A DNA stretch of 64,000 nt. Origin: Methyloversatilis sp. XJ19-49 (lineage in GTDB: Bacteria > Pseudomonadota > Gammaproteobacteria > Burkholderiales > Rhodocyclaceae). The notes below the pieces were generated by a model that was given only the letters and a program-made list of their open reading frames with translations, searched no databases and had not been told where the DNA came from. The stretch's first letter is position 1. Each line of letters starts with the position of its first letter. The position numbers and the translations under genes are program-made. Below are positions 53,258-62,273 of the stretch, in pieces. The stretch is from NCBI RefSeq assembly GCF_024580145.1, contig NZ_JANINI010000001.1, forward strand, positions 478,626-542,625, read 5' to 3'.

Positions 53258-55384
53258 ATGAAGATTTGCCTGCCGGCGTCAAGTCTGCGCAGCAGCGGCC
53301 TTTTCCATTTCGCATTGCGCCCGCTGCTTGTCGTGGCGCTCTGTTTCGGAACCTGCAGTGCGACATTCGCCGACACGCTGCGCTACGGTGGCGACCGCGA
53401 CTTCCAGCCCTTCGAGTTCATCGACGAGAACGGCCAGCCACAAGGTTTCCAGATCGAACTGGTCGCCGAACTGGCGCGCATTGCCGGGCTCGATATCGTC
53501 CTGCGGCTGGACGACTGGTCAGCCATCGAGGCCGATTTCCGGGCCGGCCGACTGGATCTGATTGCAATGTCGCGCACGCGCAGCCGCGAGCAGTGGGCAG
53601 CGTTTGCCACCGCGCATGCCACGCCCGCCATGTCCATCTATCACCGTCGCAACACCGATACACCGGTTTCGATGGCCGACCTGGCACGCGGCACGATTGC
53701 CGTGCCCGACAGCGAACCGATGCGCGATACCCGGGCCAACTTCTTCCCCGGCGAGCAGTACCGCTTCCTGAACGTTTCCGATCACGCGGCCGCGCTCGCG
53801 GCATTGCGCGACGGCGCAGCCGAGTTCGCACTGATGCCGCGCGCCTATGGCGACAAGCTGCTCGCGAGCGGTCAGTACGACGTGGTGATGGCGAGTGACT
53901 TCACGCTGCGGCTGCAGGACTACGGCTTCGCGGTGGCGCCGGAGAATGAGGCGCTGCGCGAGGTGTTGAATGATGCGCTGAAGGTACTCGAACGCTCCGG
54001 CCAGCTCGACGCAATGCGCATGAAGTGGCTCAGCAGCCATCGCGCGGCAGCCGATCTAAGCATGCTCGAGGCGCGTGTGGTCACCCAGCGCATGGACCTG
54101 ATGCTGCTCGGCGCAGGGGCGGCTGTCTTACTGGGCTGGCTGGCGCTGCGGCTGCGCCGCCGTGTGGAGCAGATCGCGCGCGAACGCATCCGTCGCGCCG
54201 AAGCGGAACAGGCGCTGCAGCGGGCCGAAGACCGGCTGGCATGTGCCTTCACCCATCATCCCGACGCCATGCTGATCAGCGAGTACCTCAGCGGCCGCGT
54301 GCTTGATGTCAATGACGCACTGTGCAGGCTGGCGGGCGCCGAGGCGGACACGCTCATCGGCCAGCCGATCGACGCGCTGCCGGCGCTCGTCGATCCGGAT
54401 GGACTGCGCGCCCTGCGCGAACTGATGCGTGCAGACGGCGAAGTGAGCAGCACGCCGGTGCGCCTGCGCAGCGCCGACGGCGACCTGCGCGCCTGTCTGG
54501 TGTCATCCGAGGAATTTCAATCGGACGGCGTACGCGCGGTGTTTTCCATCATCCGCGACGTCACCGACCTGCTGCGCGACAGCGATGCACTGCGTGCCGC
54601 CTACGATGCGCTGACCGAATCGGCGCACCGGCAGGCCGAAGCGCTGGGTCAGGCCCGGGTGGCGCTGGCCGGCACCCAAAGTGAGATGCAAGCACTGACC
54701 GCCTCGATCTCGCACGACCTGCGCGGGCCGCTGCGCATCATCCGCGGTTTCTCCCGCATGCTGCGTGACGATCTGCAGGCCGGCAACTTCGACAAGGTGC
54801 TGCGGCATGCCGAACGCATCGAGAATGTCGCGCGTCGCATGGACGACATCGTCGAAGCGCTGACCCGGCTAGCCGGCGCCTCCCGGCACCCGCTCGAACC
54901 GGTACGCATCGACATGGCGGCCAGCGCGGCCAGCGCGTGGGCGCTGCTGACCGATATGGGCGAGACCGGAAGCACCACACTGCGCATCGGCGAGCTGCCA
55001 TTCGCCACCGGCGACGAAGCGATGCTGGCCCAGGTATGGCAGAACCTGCTCGGCAACGCCTGCAAATACTCGGCGAAGACGGAGGATCCGCGCGTGGCCA
55101 TCGACGCCTTCGTCGAGGACGGACGTCAGTGGTACCGGGTGACCGACAACGGCGCCGGATTCGACATGGCTTACGCACGGCATCTGTTCGAGCCCTTCCG
55201 CCGTCTGCATCTGGCAAGCGAATACGCCGGTTCCGGCGTCGGGCTGAGCATCGTGCAGCGCATCGTTCGCCTCCATGGCGGTGACATCCGGGCACGCGGC
55301 AGCGTCGGCGTCGGTGCGGTATTCGAATTCACGCTGGAGCAGCCCGCCATCGAAACCGGAGGTCCGGCTGCGCCAACAGGCTGA
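53258..55384 (+). CDS. hybrid sensor histidine kinase with solute-binding sensor domain
   Basis: A 708-residue membrane sensor kinase. The N-terminal signal peptide leads to a periplasmic family 3 solute-binding domain (TLRYGGDRDFQPFEFIDENG...FQIELVAELARIAGL, residues about 40-265), then a membrane helix (LGAGAAVLLGWLALRL), a PAS domain (residues about 330-445), a coiled-coil, and kinase core: H box TASISHDLRGPLRIIRGFS near 490, N box QNLLGNACKYSAK near 595, and G boxes (DNGAGFDM, GSGVGLSIVQR). It probably senses a small molecule directly. The start is uncertain (also 53228); 53258 begins the signal peptide cleanly. No response regulator is adjacent; the divergent REC protein is a possible partner. 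Confidence 0.93.
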   Translation: MKICLPASSLRSSGLFHFALRPLLVVALCFGTCSATFADTLRYGGDRDFQPFEFIDENGQPQGFQIELVAELARIAGLDIVLRLDDWSAIEADFRAGRLDLIAMSRTRSREQWAAFATAHATPAMSIYHRRNTDTPVSMADLARGTIAVPDSEPMRDTRANFFPGEQYRFLNVSDHAAALAALRDGAAEFALMPRAYGDKLLASGQYDVVMASDFTLRLQDYGFAVAPENEALREVLNDALKVLERSGQLDAMRMKWLSSHRAAADLSMLEARVVTQRMDLMLLGAGAAVLLGWLALRLRRRVEQIARERIRRAEAEQALQRAEDRLACAFTHHPDAMLISEYLSGRVLDVNDALCRLAGAEADTLIGQPIDALPALVDPDGLRALRELMRADGEVSSTPVRLRSADGDLRACLVSSEEFQSDGVRAVFSIIRDVTDLLRDSDALRAAYDALTESAHRQAEALGQARVALAGTQSEMQALTASISHDLRGPLRIIRGFSRMLRDDLQAGNFDKVLRHAERIENVARRMDDIVEALTRLAGASRHPLEPVRIDMAASAASAWALLTDMGETGSTTLRIGELPFATGDEAMLAQVWQNLLGNACKYSAKTEDPRVAIDAFVEDGRQWYRVTDNGAGFDMAYARHLFEPFRRLHLASEYAGSGVGLSIVQRIVRLHGGDIRARGSVGVGAVFEFTLEQPAIETGGPAAPTG

Positions 55385-55450
55385 GTCGCACACATCGCGC
55401 GCGCTCCCCGCTGTTGCCCGCCTCCATTCATTGCCCGGGGTCATGTCCTC

Positions 55451-57148
55451 ATGATCGATATCCTGAAACACACCTTCCGTCTCGCAGTCCCCTTCTGGCG
55501 CATGTCGCCCGGGCGTCACCGGTACTGGCTGCTCGCGCTGATCCTGATCGCACTGGTGGCCGCCAGCACGGGGCTCAACGTGTGGCTGAACGAGCTGCAG
55601 AAGGACTTCTACGATGCGCTGCAGAAGCTCGATGCACCGGGCTTCAACCGCAGCATCACACTTTTTTTCGGCGCCGTTGCCATTCTGGTGGCGGTCACAA
55701 CGCTGCTCGGCTACCTCGAACAGGCCCTGGAAATCCGCTGGCGGCGCAGCCTGACCGATTCCATGATGCGGCGCTGGTTGCAGGACGACACCTTCTACCG
55801 CATGGAACGCGACACGCAGTGCGACAACCCGGACCAGCGGCTGTCGCAGGACATCAGCGAATACGTGAAGCTGATGATCAGTCTCGGCCTCGGTTTCATC
55901 GCCAATCTGGGCACGCTCGGGTCGATGGGCTGGATCCTGTGGCAGAGCGCCGGACCGATGACTTTCGATGTCGGCGGCGCGGCGGTGACCATTCCCGGTT
56001 ACCTGTTCTGGCTGGCCATCGGCTGGGGCATATTGCAGACCGTGGTGACACATGTTGCCGGCCACCGCCTGGCCAGCCTCACCGTGGCGCAACAGACCTG
56101 CGAGGCCGATTTCCGCTTTGCGCTGGGCAGGGTGCGCGATTCGGCAGAGCAGATCGCGCTGTACCGCGGCCAAGCGGTCGAGCAGACGCGGCTGCAGCAG
56201 CTGTTCGGCGAAATCCGCCGCAACTGGGCACTGCTGATGCGGCACAACGTCTATCTGAACCTGACCACCACGACGTTTTCGGTCATCGCGGTGCTGGTGC
56301 CCATCATCGCCGTATCGCCCAAGGTGCTCACCGGTGAGCTGTCGCTGGGCACGCTGATGCAGGACATCGCCGCCTTCGCCGCCACGACCTCGGCGGTAGC
56401 CTGGTTCGCGCTGTCCTACCGCGACCTGTTCCAGCTGTCGGCGCGGGTGCGTCGTCTGACGACCATGGAGGCGGTCATGGCGCAACGACCTGCCGGGGGC
56501 ATCGCACTCGAACGCGAGCCAGCCAGTCGGACGATCACCGGCGAGTCGGTCGAGCTCGGCCTGCCGTCGGGACGCCTGCTGTCGGCCATCCGCGCGTTCG
56601 CCTTCGCGCCCGGCGAACGATGGCTGGTACGCGGACCTTCGGGTGTCGGCAAGAGCACGCTGCTGCGCGCCATCGCCGGGCTGTGGCCCTTCGGCAGCGG
56701 ACGCATCACGCTGCCGGACGCGGCGCGCATCATGTTCATGCCGCAGAAGAACTATCTGGCCGACGGTCCGCTGAAAGACACACTGGCCTATCCGGCGTCG
56801 ACCGACAGCGTCGACCACGCGGCCATGGCTCAGGCACTGATCGACTGTCGCCTGCCCCATCTGGTGGCGCGGCTCGACGAATCGGCGCGCTGGAGCCACC
56901 AGCTTTCACCCGGCGAGCAGCAACGGCTGGCGTTTGCCCGGGCGCTGCTGTACCAGCCGGACATCCTGTTCATGGACGAGTCGTCGAGCGCGCTCGACAA
57001 TGCGACCGAAGCGCAGATGTACCAGCTGATCGTCGAACGCCTGCCAGGCTGTACCGTGGTCAGCGTGGCGCATCGAACCACCCTGGAAGTGTTCCACGAC
57101 AACTTTCTGAACATCGAGCCGCCGGGCCCGTCCGGCGCAAAGGCCTGA
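55451..57148 (+). CDS. SbmA/BacA-type ABC transporter (membrane plus ATPase)
   Basis: A 565-residue protein. Residues about 1-320 form an SbmA/BacA membrane domain (LALILIALVAASTGLNVWLNELQKDFYDALQ..., RWRRSLTDSMMRRWLQDDTFYRME). Residues about 345-560 are an ABC ATPase: Walker A GPSGVGKSTLLRAIAG, Q loop MPQKNYLADG, signature LSPGEQQRLAFARALL, Walker B ILFMDESSSALDN. This fused form is the YddA/Rv1819c group that exports or imports peptides, B12 or long-chain fatty acyl compounds. Substrate not known. The crotonase gene begins 4 bases downstream, so the two may be co-expressed. Confidence 0.92.
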   Translation: MIDILKHTFRLAVPFWRMSPGRHRYWLLALILIALVAASTGLNVWLNELQKDFYDALQKLDAPGFNRSITLFFGAVAILVAVTTLLGYLEQALEIRWRRSLTDSMMRRWLQDDTFYRMERDTQCDNPDQRLSQDISEYVKLMISLGLGFIANLGTLGSMGWILWQSAGPMTFDVGGAAVTIPGYLFWLAIGWGILQTVVTHVAGHRLASLTVAQQTCEADFRFALGRVRDSAEQIALYRGQAVEQTRLQQLFGEIRRNWALLMRHNVYLNLTTTTFSVIAVLVPIIAVSPKVLTGELSLGTLMQDIAAFAATTSAVAWFALSYRDLFQLSARVRRLTTMEAVMAQRPAGGIALEREPASRTITGESVELGLPSGRLLSAIRAFAFAPGERWLVRGPSGVGKSTLLRAIAGLWPFGSGRITLPDAARIMFMPQKNYLADGPLKDTLAYPASTDSVDHAAMAQALIDCRLPHLVARLDESARWSHQLSPGEQQRLAFARALLYQPDILFMDESSSALDNATEAQMYQLIVERLPGCTVVSVAHRTTLEVFHDNFLNIEPPGPSGAKA

Positions 57149-57151
57149 CAC

Positions 57152-57991
57152 TTGACTGAACAGATTGAATCCGGCGGCGACGGCCGCATACTGAGCCACT
57201 TCGACGGCGGCGTTGCCATCGTGACGATGTCGCGCCCGGCGCGGCGCAACGCCTACAGCACGGCGATGATGCGCGCGCTGCGGCTGGCAGTCGGCGCGGT
57301 GCTGTCCGATCCGGCCTGCGAACTGCTCGTGCTGCGCGGCGATGGCGCCACTTTCAGCGCCGGCGGCGACGTGCATGAATTCGCGCAAGGTCTGGCGCTC
57401 GAACCGGCAGCGCGGCAGGCGTCGTTCGAGGCGCTGGTCGCTGAACAGGTCAATCCGGTCATCCTTGCGCTGCGCGCGGCGCACCAGCCGGTGATCGCCG
57501 CAGTGCGCGGCGACTGTGTCGGCTATGGCCTGTCGCTGATGCTGGCCTCCGACTTCGCCCTGGCCGCCGAAGATGCGCTGTTCAGCACCGCCGGCATCGC
57601 GCTGGCCCAGCCGGGGGCTGGCGGGCAGTCCGCCTTCCTGAGCCGCGCGCTGGGCGAACGACGCGCGCGCGAGTTGATGTGGAGCGCGCGCCGCTTCGAC
57701 GCGCACGAAGCGAAGGCGCTCGGTCTGGTCGAACGCGTCGTGCCGGTAGCCGATTTCGAGGCAGCCCTTGCCGACGAAGTGACCCGTCTCGCCCGCGGCC
57801 CGCGCCATGCGTACGCCGAGATCAAGCACCTGCTGAACGCCGCCGCCGACGGCGCAGCAGGTCAGCCGCTGGCCGCTCAGCTGGCGGCCGAGGCGGCAGC
57901 CTTCGGGCGCAGCGCAGCCAGCGCCGACTTTGCCGAAGCCGTCCAGGCCTTCGTGGCACGGCGCAGGCCGCAGTTCGGACGGGGCGCATGA
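57152..57991 (+). CDS. enoyl-CoA hydratase/isomerase family protein
   Basis: A 279-residue crotonase-fold protein with a TTG start at 57152. Signatures: VAIVTMSRPARRNAYSTAMM near residue 20, the oxyanion-hole motif LLVLRGDGATFSAGGDVHEF near 58, and AAVRGDCVGYGLSLMLASDFALAAED near 115. The Pro-Glu usually found before the second glycine-rich loop in enoyl-CoA hydratases is Thr-Ala here (FSTAGIALAQPGAGGQ), so hydratase activity should not be assumed; an isomerase is as likely. It follows the SbmA-like gene by 4 bases. Confidence 0.88.
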   Translation: MTEQIESGGDGRILSHFDGGVAIVTMSRPARRNAYSTAMMRALRLAVGAVLSDPACELLVLRGDGATFSAGGDVHEFAQGLALEPAARQASFEALVAEQVNPVILALRAAHQPVIAAVRGDCVGYGLSLMLASDFALAAEDALFSTAGIALAQPGAGGQSAFLSRALGERRARELMWSARRFDAHEAKALGLVERVVPVADFEAALADEVTRLARGPRHAYAEIKHLLNAAADGAAGQPLAAQLAAEAAAFGRSAASADFAEAVQAFVARRRPQFGRGA

Positions 57992-57998
57992 AATCGGC

Positions 57999-58385
57999 AT
58001 GCCTGTATTCATCGTGAAACTCGGCAGCCCGCGCCTGCCCGGCGAGGGACTGCGGCTGGGCACCGTGCGGCGGCCGCCGCGCGGCGTGCGGACGGCCGAG
58101 CTCGCTGCGCGCGATTGGTACGACCTGTGGTTTCCGGTGCTGGCGCCGTCCGCGGACACGCTCAAACAGTGGAAAACCGACCCGTCGCCCGCGCACTGGC
58201 CGGCGTTCTCGAAGCGTTACCTCGCCGAAATGGACGCACCGGACGCGCGGCACACCATCGCGCTGCTGGCGGCGCTGTCGCACCGGACCGACTTTTCAGT
58301 CGGTTGCTACTGCGCCGACGAGGCGCACTGCCACCGCTCTCTGCTGCGCACGCTGCTGGCCGATGCCGGCGCCCGGATGGGGTGA
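57999..58385 (+). CDS. DUF488 family protein
   Basis: A 128-residue protein with the DUF488 pattern: an N-terminal VKLGSPRLPGEGLRLGTVRR, WYDLWFPVLAPS in the middle and the C-terminal motif VGCYCADEAHCHRSLLRTLL with CxC-x5-CHR. The Cys/His cluster is characteristic of the family; its function is not known. ATG 57999 lies 8 bases after the crotonase stop. A role in thiol chemistry is sometimes suggested for the family but is not shown. Confidence 0.86.
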   Translation: MPVFIVKLGSPRLPGEGLRLGTVRRPPRGVRTAELAARDWYDLWFPVLAPSADTLKQWKTDPSPAHWPAFSKRYLAEMDAPDARHTIALLAALSHRTDFSVGCYCADEAHCHRSLLRTLLADAGARMG

Positions 58386-58475
58386 AGCGGCGGGAACAGT
58401 CGCCCGTATCCGTGGTCCGGACGCAGGGCGTTACACTGCGACCCGCATCCTCAACATTGTTTCTGGAGATACACC

Positions 58476-58889
58476 ATGGGTCTGTTCGATTCGATCGCAG
58501 GTCAGGTTGCCGGTGCGCTGTCCGGCCAGGGTGACGCACAGGGTTCCGGCCTGCTGCAGCTGTTGATGGGCCTGATCAACAATCCACAGACGGGCGGCCT
58601 GCAGGGGCTGATCGCCGCCTTTCAGGAAAAGGGGCTGGGCGACCTGGTGTCGTCCTGGGTCGGCACCGGGCAGAACCTGCCGATTTCGCCCGAACAGCTG
58701 CAGTCGGTACTCGGCAGCGGTCAGATCGGCCAGATTGCGCAGCAGCTCGGGCTGTCGTCGCAGGAAGTGTCGGGCCAGCTGAGCGCGCTGCTGCCGCAGG
58801 TGATCGACGGCATCACACCGAATGGTCGAATACCGGAAGGTGACGCCATGCAGAACGCCCTCGGCATGCTGAGCGGCCTGCTCAAATAG
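58476..58889 (+). CDS. YidB/DUF937 family protein
   Basis: A 137-residue Gly/Gln-rich protein of the YidB (DUF937) type: SIAGQVAGALSGQGDAQG, LLMGLINNPQTGGLQGLIAAF and the C-terminal QLGLSSQEVSGQLSALLPQVI. The family is cytoplasmic or membrane-associated, and its function is unknown. It has its own start (ATG 58476 with TCTGGAGATAC upstream). It precedes the small membrane protein gene by 15 bases. Confidence 0.88.
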   Translation: MGLFDSIAGQVAGALSGQGDAQGSGLLQLLMGLINNPQTGGLQGLIAAFQEKGLGDLVSSWVGTGQNLPISPEQLQSVLGSGQIGQIAQQLGLSSQEVSGQLSALLPQVIDGITPNGRIPEGDAMQNALGMLSGLLK

Positions 58890-58904
58890 GGCGGGTGGTC
58901 ACGC

Positions 58905-59087
58905 ATGTTAAAGCTGATCGGCGTCGCACTCGCGATCTACACGGTGTACGCCTTCGTGAAAGGCGAGGTGTATGCGCGTTCCTTCGTGATGGGCCGCAAG
59001 GTCACACGGTTGGAAGATGAAAACTACTTCCTGACCGTCATCGCGATCTACGGGCTGCTGAGCGTCGGGTTGATGACTTTCCTTTGA
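58905..59087 (+). CDS. 60-residue membrane protein
   Basis: A predicted 60-residue protein with two membrane helices (LIGVALAIYTVYAFV and LTVIAIYGLLSVGLMTFL) joined by a charged loop (GRKVTRLEDEN). Not recognised. ATG 58905 follows the YidB gene by 15 bases, in the same direction. Its TGA stop is the first part of the MITE-like element at 59084, so the natural C-terminus may be altered. Confidence 0.65.
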   Translation: MLKLIGVALAIYTVYAFVKGEVYARSFVMGRKVTRLEDENYFLTVIAIYGLLSVGLMTFL

Positions 59088-59206
59088 ACCTGAAAACCTC
59101 AACGGACCGCTTGAAATGCAGATGGTGGACAGTACTGTTGCGACTTTCCTGCTTCGCCCGGCCAACCGTGCACGTGGCGCCGATCAACTGAAGTTTTCGG
59201 GTTGAT
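59084..59206 (-). mobile_element. MITE-like element, short copy (inverted)
   Basis: A 123-base copy, in the opposite orientation to that at 45593-45821. The terminal repeats are 59084-59109 (TTGAACCTGAAAACCTCAAC...) and 59181-59206 (CGATCAACTGAAGTTTTCGG...), matching at 18 of 26 positions. The inner GGCCGGGCGAAGCAGGAAA segment is conserved, but about 105 bases of the long copy are missing. The rest of the gap to rnfA (59207-59357) shows no gene. Confidence 0.65.
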
Positions 59207-59357
59207 CGGTGCGCACGGTCGGGTTTTGCCGCCATAACCGACCACGCAGGGCGCCTGCAGCTTGAGTGCTGCGCTGCACTAACGGATAATTCAGCGGTTT
59301 CGCGGTGCACCGTGTGCCGCGGCGTGCAGTAAAACTCTGGCGAACCTTCGCCCCGTC

Positions 59358-59936
59358 ATGACGAGTTACCTCTATCTGCTGCTGGGTGCCGCGCTGGTCA
59401 ATAACGTGGTGTTCGTGCGCATTCTCGGCCTGTGCCCTTTCATGGGCGTGTCGAAGAAGCTGGAAACCGCGGTGGGCATGGGTCTGGCGACGATGTTCGT
59501 GCTGACGCTGGCGTGCGGCACCAGCTATCTGATCGACACCTTCCTTCTGAAGCCCTTCGACCTCGGCTATCTGTCGACGCTGAGCTTCATTGTGGTGATC
59601 GCCGCCATCGTGCAGCTGACCGAACTGGTGATACAGAAAACCAGCCCGCTGCTGCATCAGGTGCTGGGCATCTACCTGCCGCTGATCACCACCAATTGCG
59701 CCGTGCTCGGCGTGCCGCTGCTCAATGCCTCGATGGCGCATGACCTGCTCGAATCGCTGCTGTTCGGCTTCGCGTCGGCCGCCGGCTTCGTGCTGGCGCT
59801 GGTGCTGTTCGCCAGCATCCGCGAGCGGCTCGACGGTGCCGACATTCCCGCGCCGTTCCGCGGCAACGCCATCGCGATGATCACGGCCGGCCTGATGAGC
59901 CTCGCCTTCATGGGTTTTGCAGGGCTGGATTCGTGA
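59358..59936 (+). CDS. rnfA: Rnf complex membrane subunit RnfA/RsxA
   Basis: A 192-residue membrane subunit with six predicted helices: [22 protein letters not shown] at the start, and [22 protein letters not shown] with the conserved Cys that holds iron-sulfur in this family. In the Rnf/Rsx complex it is part of the ion-translocating ferredoxin:NAD oxidoreductase of the inner membrane. It overlaps rnfB by 4 bases. In some bacteria the complex instead reduces SoxR; the sequence does not tell which. Confidence 0.96.
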   Translation: MTSYLYLLLGAALVNNVVFVRILGLCPFMGVSKKLETAVGMGLATMFVLTLACGTSYLIDTFLLKPFDLGYLSTLSFIVVIAAIVQLTELVIQKTSPLLHQVLGIYLPLITTNCAVLGVPLLNASMAHDLLESLLFGFASAAGFVLALVLFASIRERLDGADIPAPFRGNAIAMITAGLMSLAFMGFAGLDS

Positions 59937-60511
59937 TCACGGCGCTGATCGTCATGGCAGGTCTGGCGCTGGTGCTCGGTGCGACGCTGGGCGCGGCATC
60001 GGTGCTGTTCAAGACACAGGGCGACCCGCTGGTCGACAAGATCGATGCCATCCTGCCGCAGACGCAGTGCGGCCAGTGCGGCTACCCCGGCTGCAAGCCC
60101 TACGCCACCGCGATCGCCGGCGGCGACGCCGACATCAACCAGTGCCCGCCGGGCGGCGACGAGGGCGTGCGCAAGCTGGCCGATCTGCTGGGCCGCGAGT
60201 ACAAGCCGCTGAATGCCGAACACGGCATCGAAAAGCCGAAGTCTGTTGCGGTCATCGACGAGGCGACCTGCATCGGCTGCACCCTGTGCATCCAGGCCTG
60301 CCCGGTGGACGCCATTGTCGGCGCGGCCAAGCAGATGCACACCATCGTCGCCGACCTGTGCACCGGCTGCGAACTGTGCGTGCCGCCCTGCCCTGCCGAC
60401 TGCATCGACATGGTGCCGGTGGCCGAAACGGTCGACAACTGGAAGTGGCGCTACCCGGTGTTCGAACTGAAGGTGCAGCCGGCAACACTGCCGGCGAAGG
60501 AAGCGGCCTGA
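59933..60511 (+). CDS. rnfB: Rnf complex iron-sulfur subunit RnfB
   Basis: A 192-residue membrane-bound ferredoxin-like subunit with a GTG start. An N-terminal membrane helix is followed by an Fe-S domain ([20 protein letters not shown]), and two 4Fe-4S ferredoxin motifs: [18 protein letters not shown] and [18 protein letters not shown]. It passes electrons into the complex. It overlaps rnfA by 4 bases and is 1 base before rnfC. Confidence 0.95.
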   Translation: MITALIVMAGLALVLGATLGAASVLFKTQGDPLVDKIDAILPQTQCGQCGYPGCKPYATAIAGGDADINQCPPGGDEGVRKLADLLGREYKPLNAEHGIEKPKSVAVIDEATCIGCTLCIQACPVDAIVGAAKQMHTIVADLCTGCELCVPPCPADCIDMVPVAETVDNWKWRYPVFELKVQPATLPAKEAA

Positions 60512-60512
60512 C

Positions 60513-62174
60513 ATGCTGAGCAAGCTCTTTTCGTTCAACGGCGGCGTCAAGCCCGACCCGAACAAGTCGCTGTCGACGCGCGAACCGATCGCCCGCCTGG
60601 CGCTGCCGCCGCAGCTCGTCATTCCGCTGCACCAGCACATCGGCGGCACGCCGCGACCGCTGGTGAGCGTGGGCGACAAGGTGCTGCGCGGGCAGCGCAT
60701 CGGTGCGGCCGACGGCAATGTATCGAGCGCGGTGCATGCGCCCACGTCAGGCCACGTGGTTGCCATCGAGCCACGGCCCATGCCGCATGCGTCGGGCCTG
60801 TCGTCACCGGCCGTGGTGATCGAACCCGACGGGCAGGACATCGCCATCGAACGCGAGCCCTTCGACTGGCACGCCGCCGCGCCGGGTGAAATCCGCGATT
60901 TCCTGCGCGATGCCGGCGTGGTGGGTCTGGGCGGTGCGGTGTTTCCAAGCCATCTCAAGCTCAATCCCGGCAAGTCTGGTCACACCGACACGCTGGTGAT
61001 CAACGGTGCGGAGTGCGAGCCCTTCATCACCTGCGACGACATGCTGATGCGTGCCGAGCCCGGAAACATCCTGCGCGGCGCACTGATCATGCAGCGCATG
61101 CTGGCGGCGAAGCAGGTACTGGTGGCGCTGGAGGACAACAAGCCGGAAGCCGCTGTCGCACTGAAGGCCGCTGCACAGGCGCTGGGCCACGCCTCGCTCG
61201 AAGTCGTCGTTGTACCGACGCGCTACCCGGCCGGCGGCGCCAAGCAGCTGATCCGCGTGCTGACCGGCATCGAAGTGCCGCATGGCAGCCGTTCGACCGA
61301 TTTCGGCGTGCAGTGCTTCAACGTCGCCACCGCGCTGGCCGTGTGGCGCGCGCTGGAGCACGGCGAGCCACTGACCCGGCGCATCGTCACCGTGACCGGC
61401 AATGTCGAGCGCCCGCGCAACTTCGACGTCGCCATCGGCACACCGATCTCGCACCTGTTCGCCGCAGCCGGCCTCAAGCCCGACACCGACAAGCTCATCA
61501 TGGGCGGCCCGATGATGGGCATCCCGCTGCCGAATATCGACGCACCGGTGGTCAAGGCCACCAATTGCCTGCTCGCCTCGTCGCCGACACTGTTCGCTCC
61601 GCCGGAACCTGAATTGCCCTGCATACGCTGTGGCGAGTGCGCGCGCGCCTGTCCGGCCGACCTGCAACCGTTCGAGCTGTATTGGCATTCGCGGGCGCGC
61701 AATTTCGGGCGCGCACAGGAATACAAGCTGTTCGACTGCATCGAATGCGGCTGCTGCGCCTACGTGTGCCCGTCGCACATCCCTCTGGTTGATTACTACC
61801 GCTACGCCAAGAGTGAAATCTGGGCGCGCGAACGCGACAAGGATGCTGCCGATTCGGCGCGCGAGCGTTTCGAATTCCGCAACTGGCGCGCCGACCGCGA
61901 AAAGGAAGAGAAGGCCGCCAAGCTGGCCGCACGCAATGCCGCCAAGCCGGCTGTCAAGCCGACCGATGGCGCAGGCGACGCTGCAACGGCCGCCGACGAC
62001 CCGAAGAAAGCGCTGATCGAAGCAGCCATGGCGCGCGCCAGGGCACAGAAGGAGGCGGTCGCCGCGAAGAACACCGACGCGTTGACGCCGGCCCAGCAGG
62101 CGCAGATCGACGTGGCAGAGGAACGCCGCAAGCGCGCGTCGGCACTGAGCGGGAGCGACGCGCCCGCCGAGTGA
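60513..62174 (+). CDS. rnfC: Rnf complex subunit RnfC
   Basis: A 553-residue peripheral subunit related to the flavin/NADH subunits of complex I. It has the NADH/FMN region (GLGGAVFPSHLKLNPGKSG, ECEPFITCDDMLMRAEPG), a SLBB-like fold and two 4Fe-4S motifs: CIRCGECARACPADLQPF and CIECGCCAYVCPSHIPLVDYY. The C-terminus is an Ala/Lys/Arg-rich coiled-coil tail (residues about 470-550), as in many proteobacterial RnfC proteins. It is separated from rnfD by about 100 bases without a gene. Confidence 0.95.
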   Translation: MLSKLFSFNGGVKPDPNKSLSTREPIARLALPPQLVIPLHQHIGGTPRPLVSVGDKVLRGQRIGAADGNVSSAVHAPTSGHVVAIEPRPMPHASGLSSPAVVIEPDGQDIAIEREPFDWHAAAPGEIRDFLRDAGVVGLGGAVFPSHLKLNPGKSGHTDTLVINGAECEPFITCDDMLMRAEPGNILRGALIMQRMLAAKQVLVALEDNKPEAAVALKAAAQALGHASLEVVVVPTRYPAGGAKQLIRVLTGIEVPHGSRSTDFGVQCFNVATALAVWRALEHGEPLTRRIVTVTGNVERPRNFDVAIGTPISHLFAAAGLKPDTDKLIMGGPMMGIPLPNIDAPVVKATNCLLASSPTLFAPPEPELPCIRCGECARACPADLQPFELYWHSRARNFGRAQEYKLFDCIECGCCAYVCPSHIPLVDYYRYAKSEIWARERDKDAADSARERFEFRNWRADREKEEKAAKLAARNAAKPAVKPTDGAGDAATAADDPKKALIEAAMARARAQKEAVAAKNTDALTPAQQAQIDVAEERRKRASALSGSDAPAE

Positions 62175-62273
62175 GCCAGGCCATGCCCCCCCCCACGAGC
62201 CACCCCATGAGCTGACCCGCGACTGCCCCGGGCAGTACCCACCCGACGGCCCCGCCGACCACCACGGACTCCG

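Noticed and set aside
52533..53366. A 277-residue minus-strand frame in the gap before the histidine kinase gene
   Set aside because: It starts inside the kinase gene, ends within the REC-PAS-GGDEF-EAL gene, and has no ribosome site or recognisable domain.
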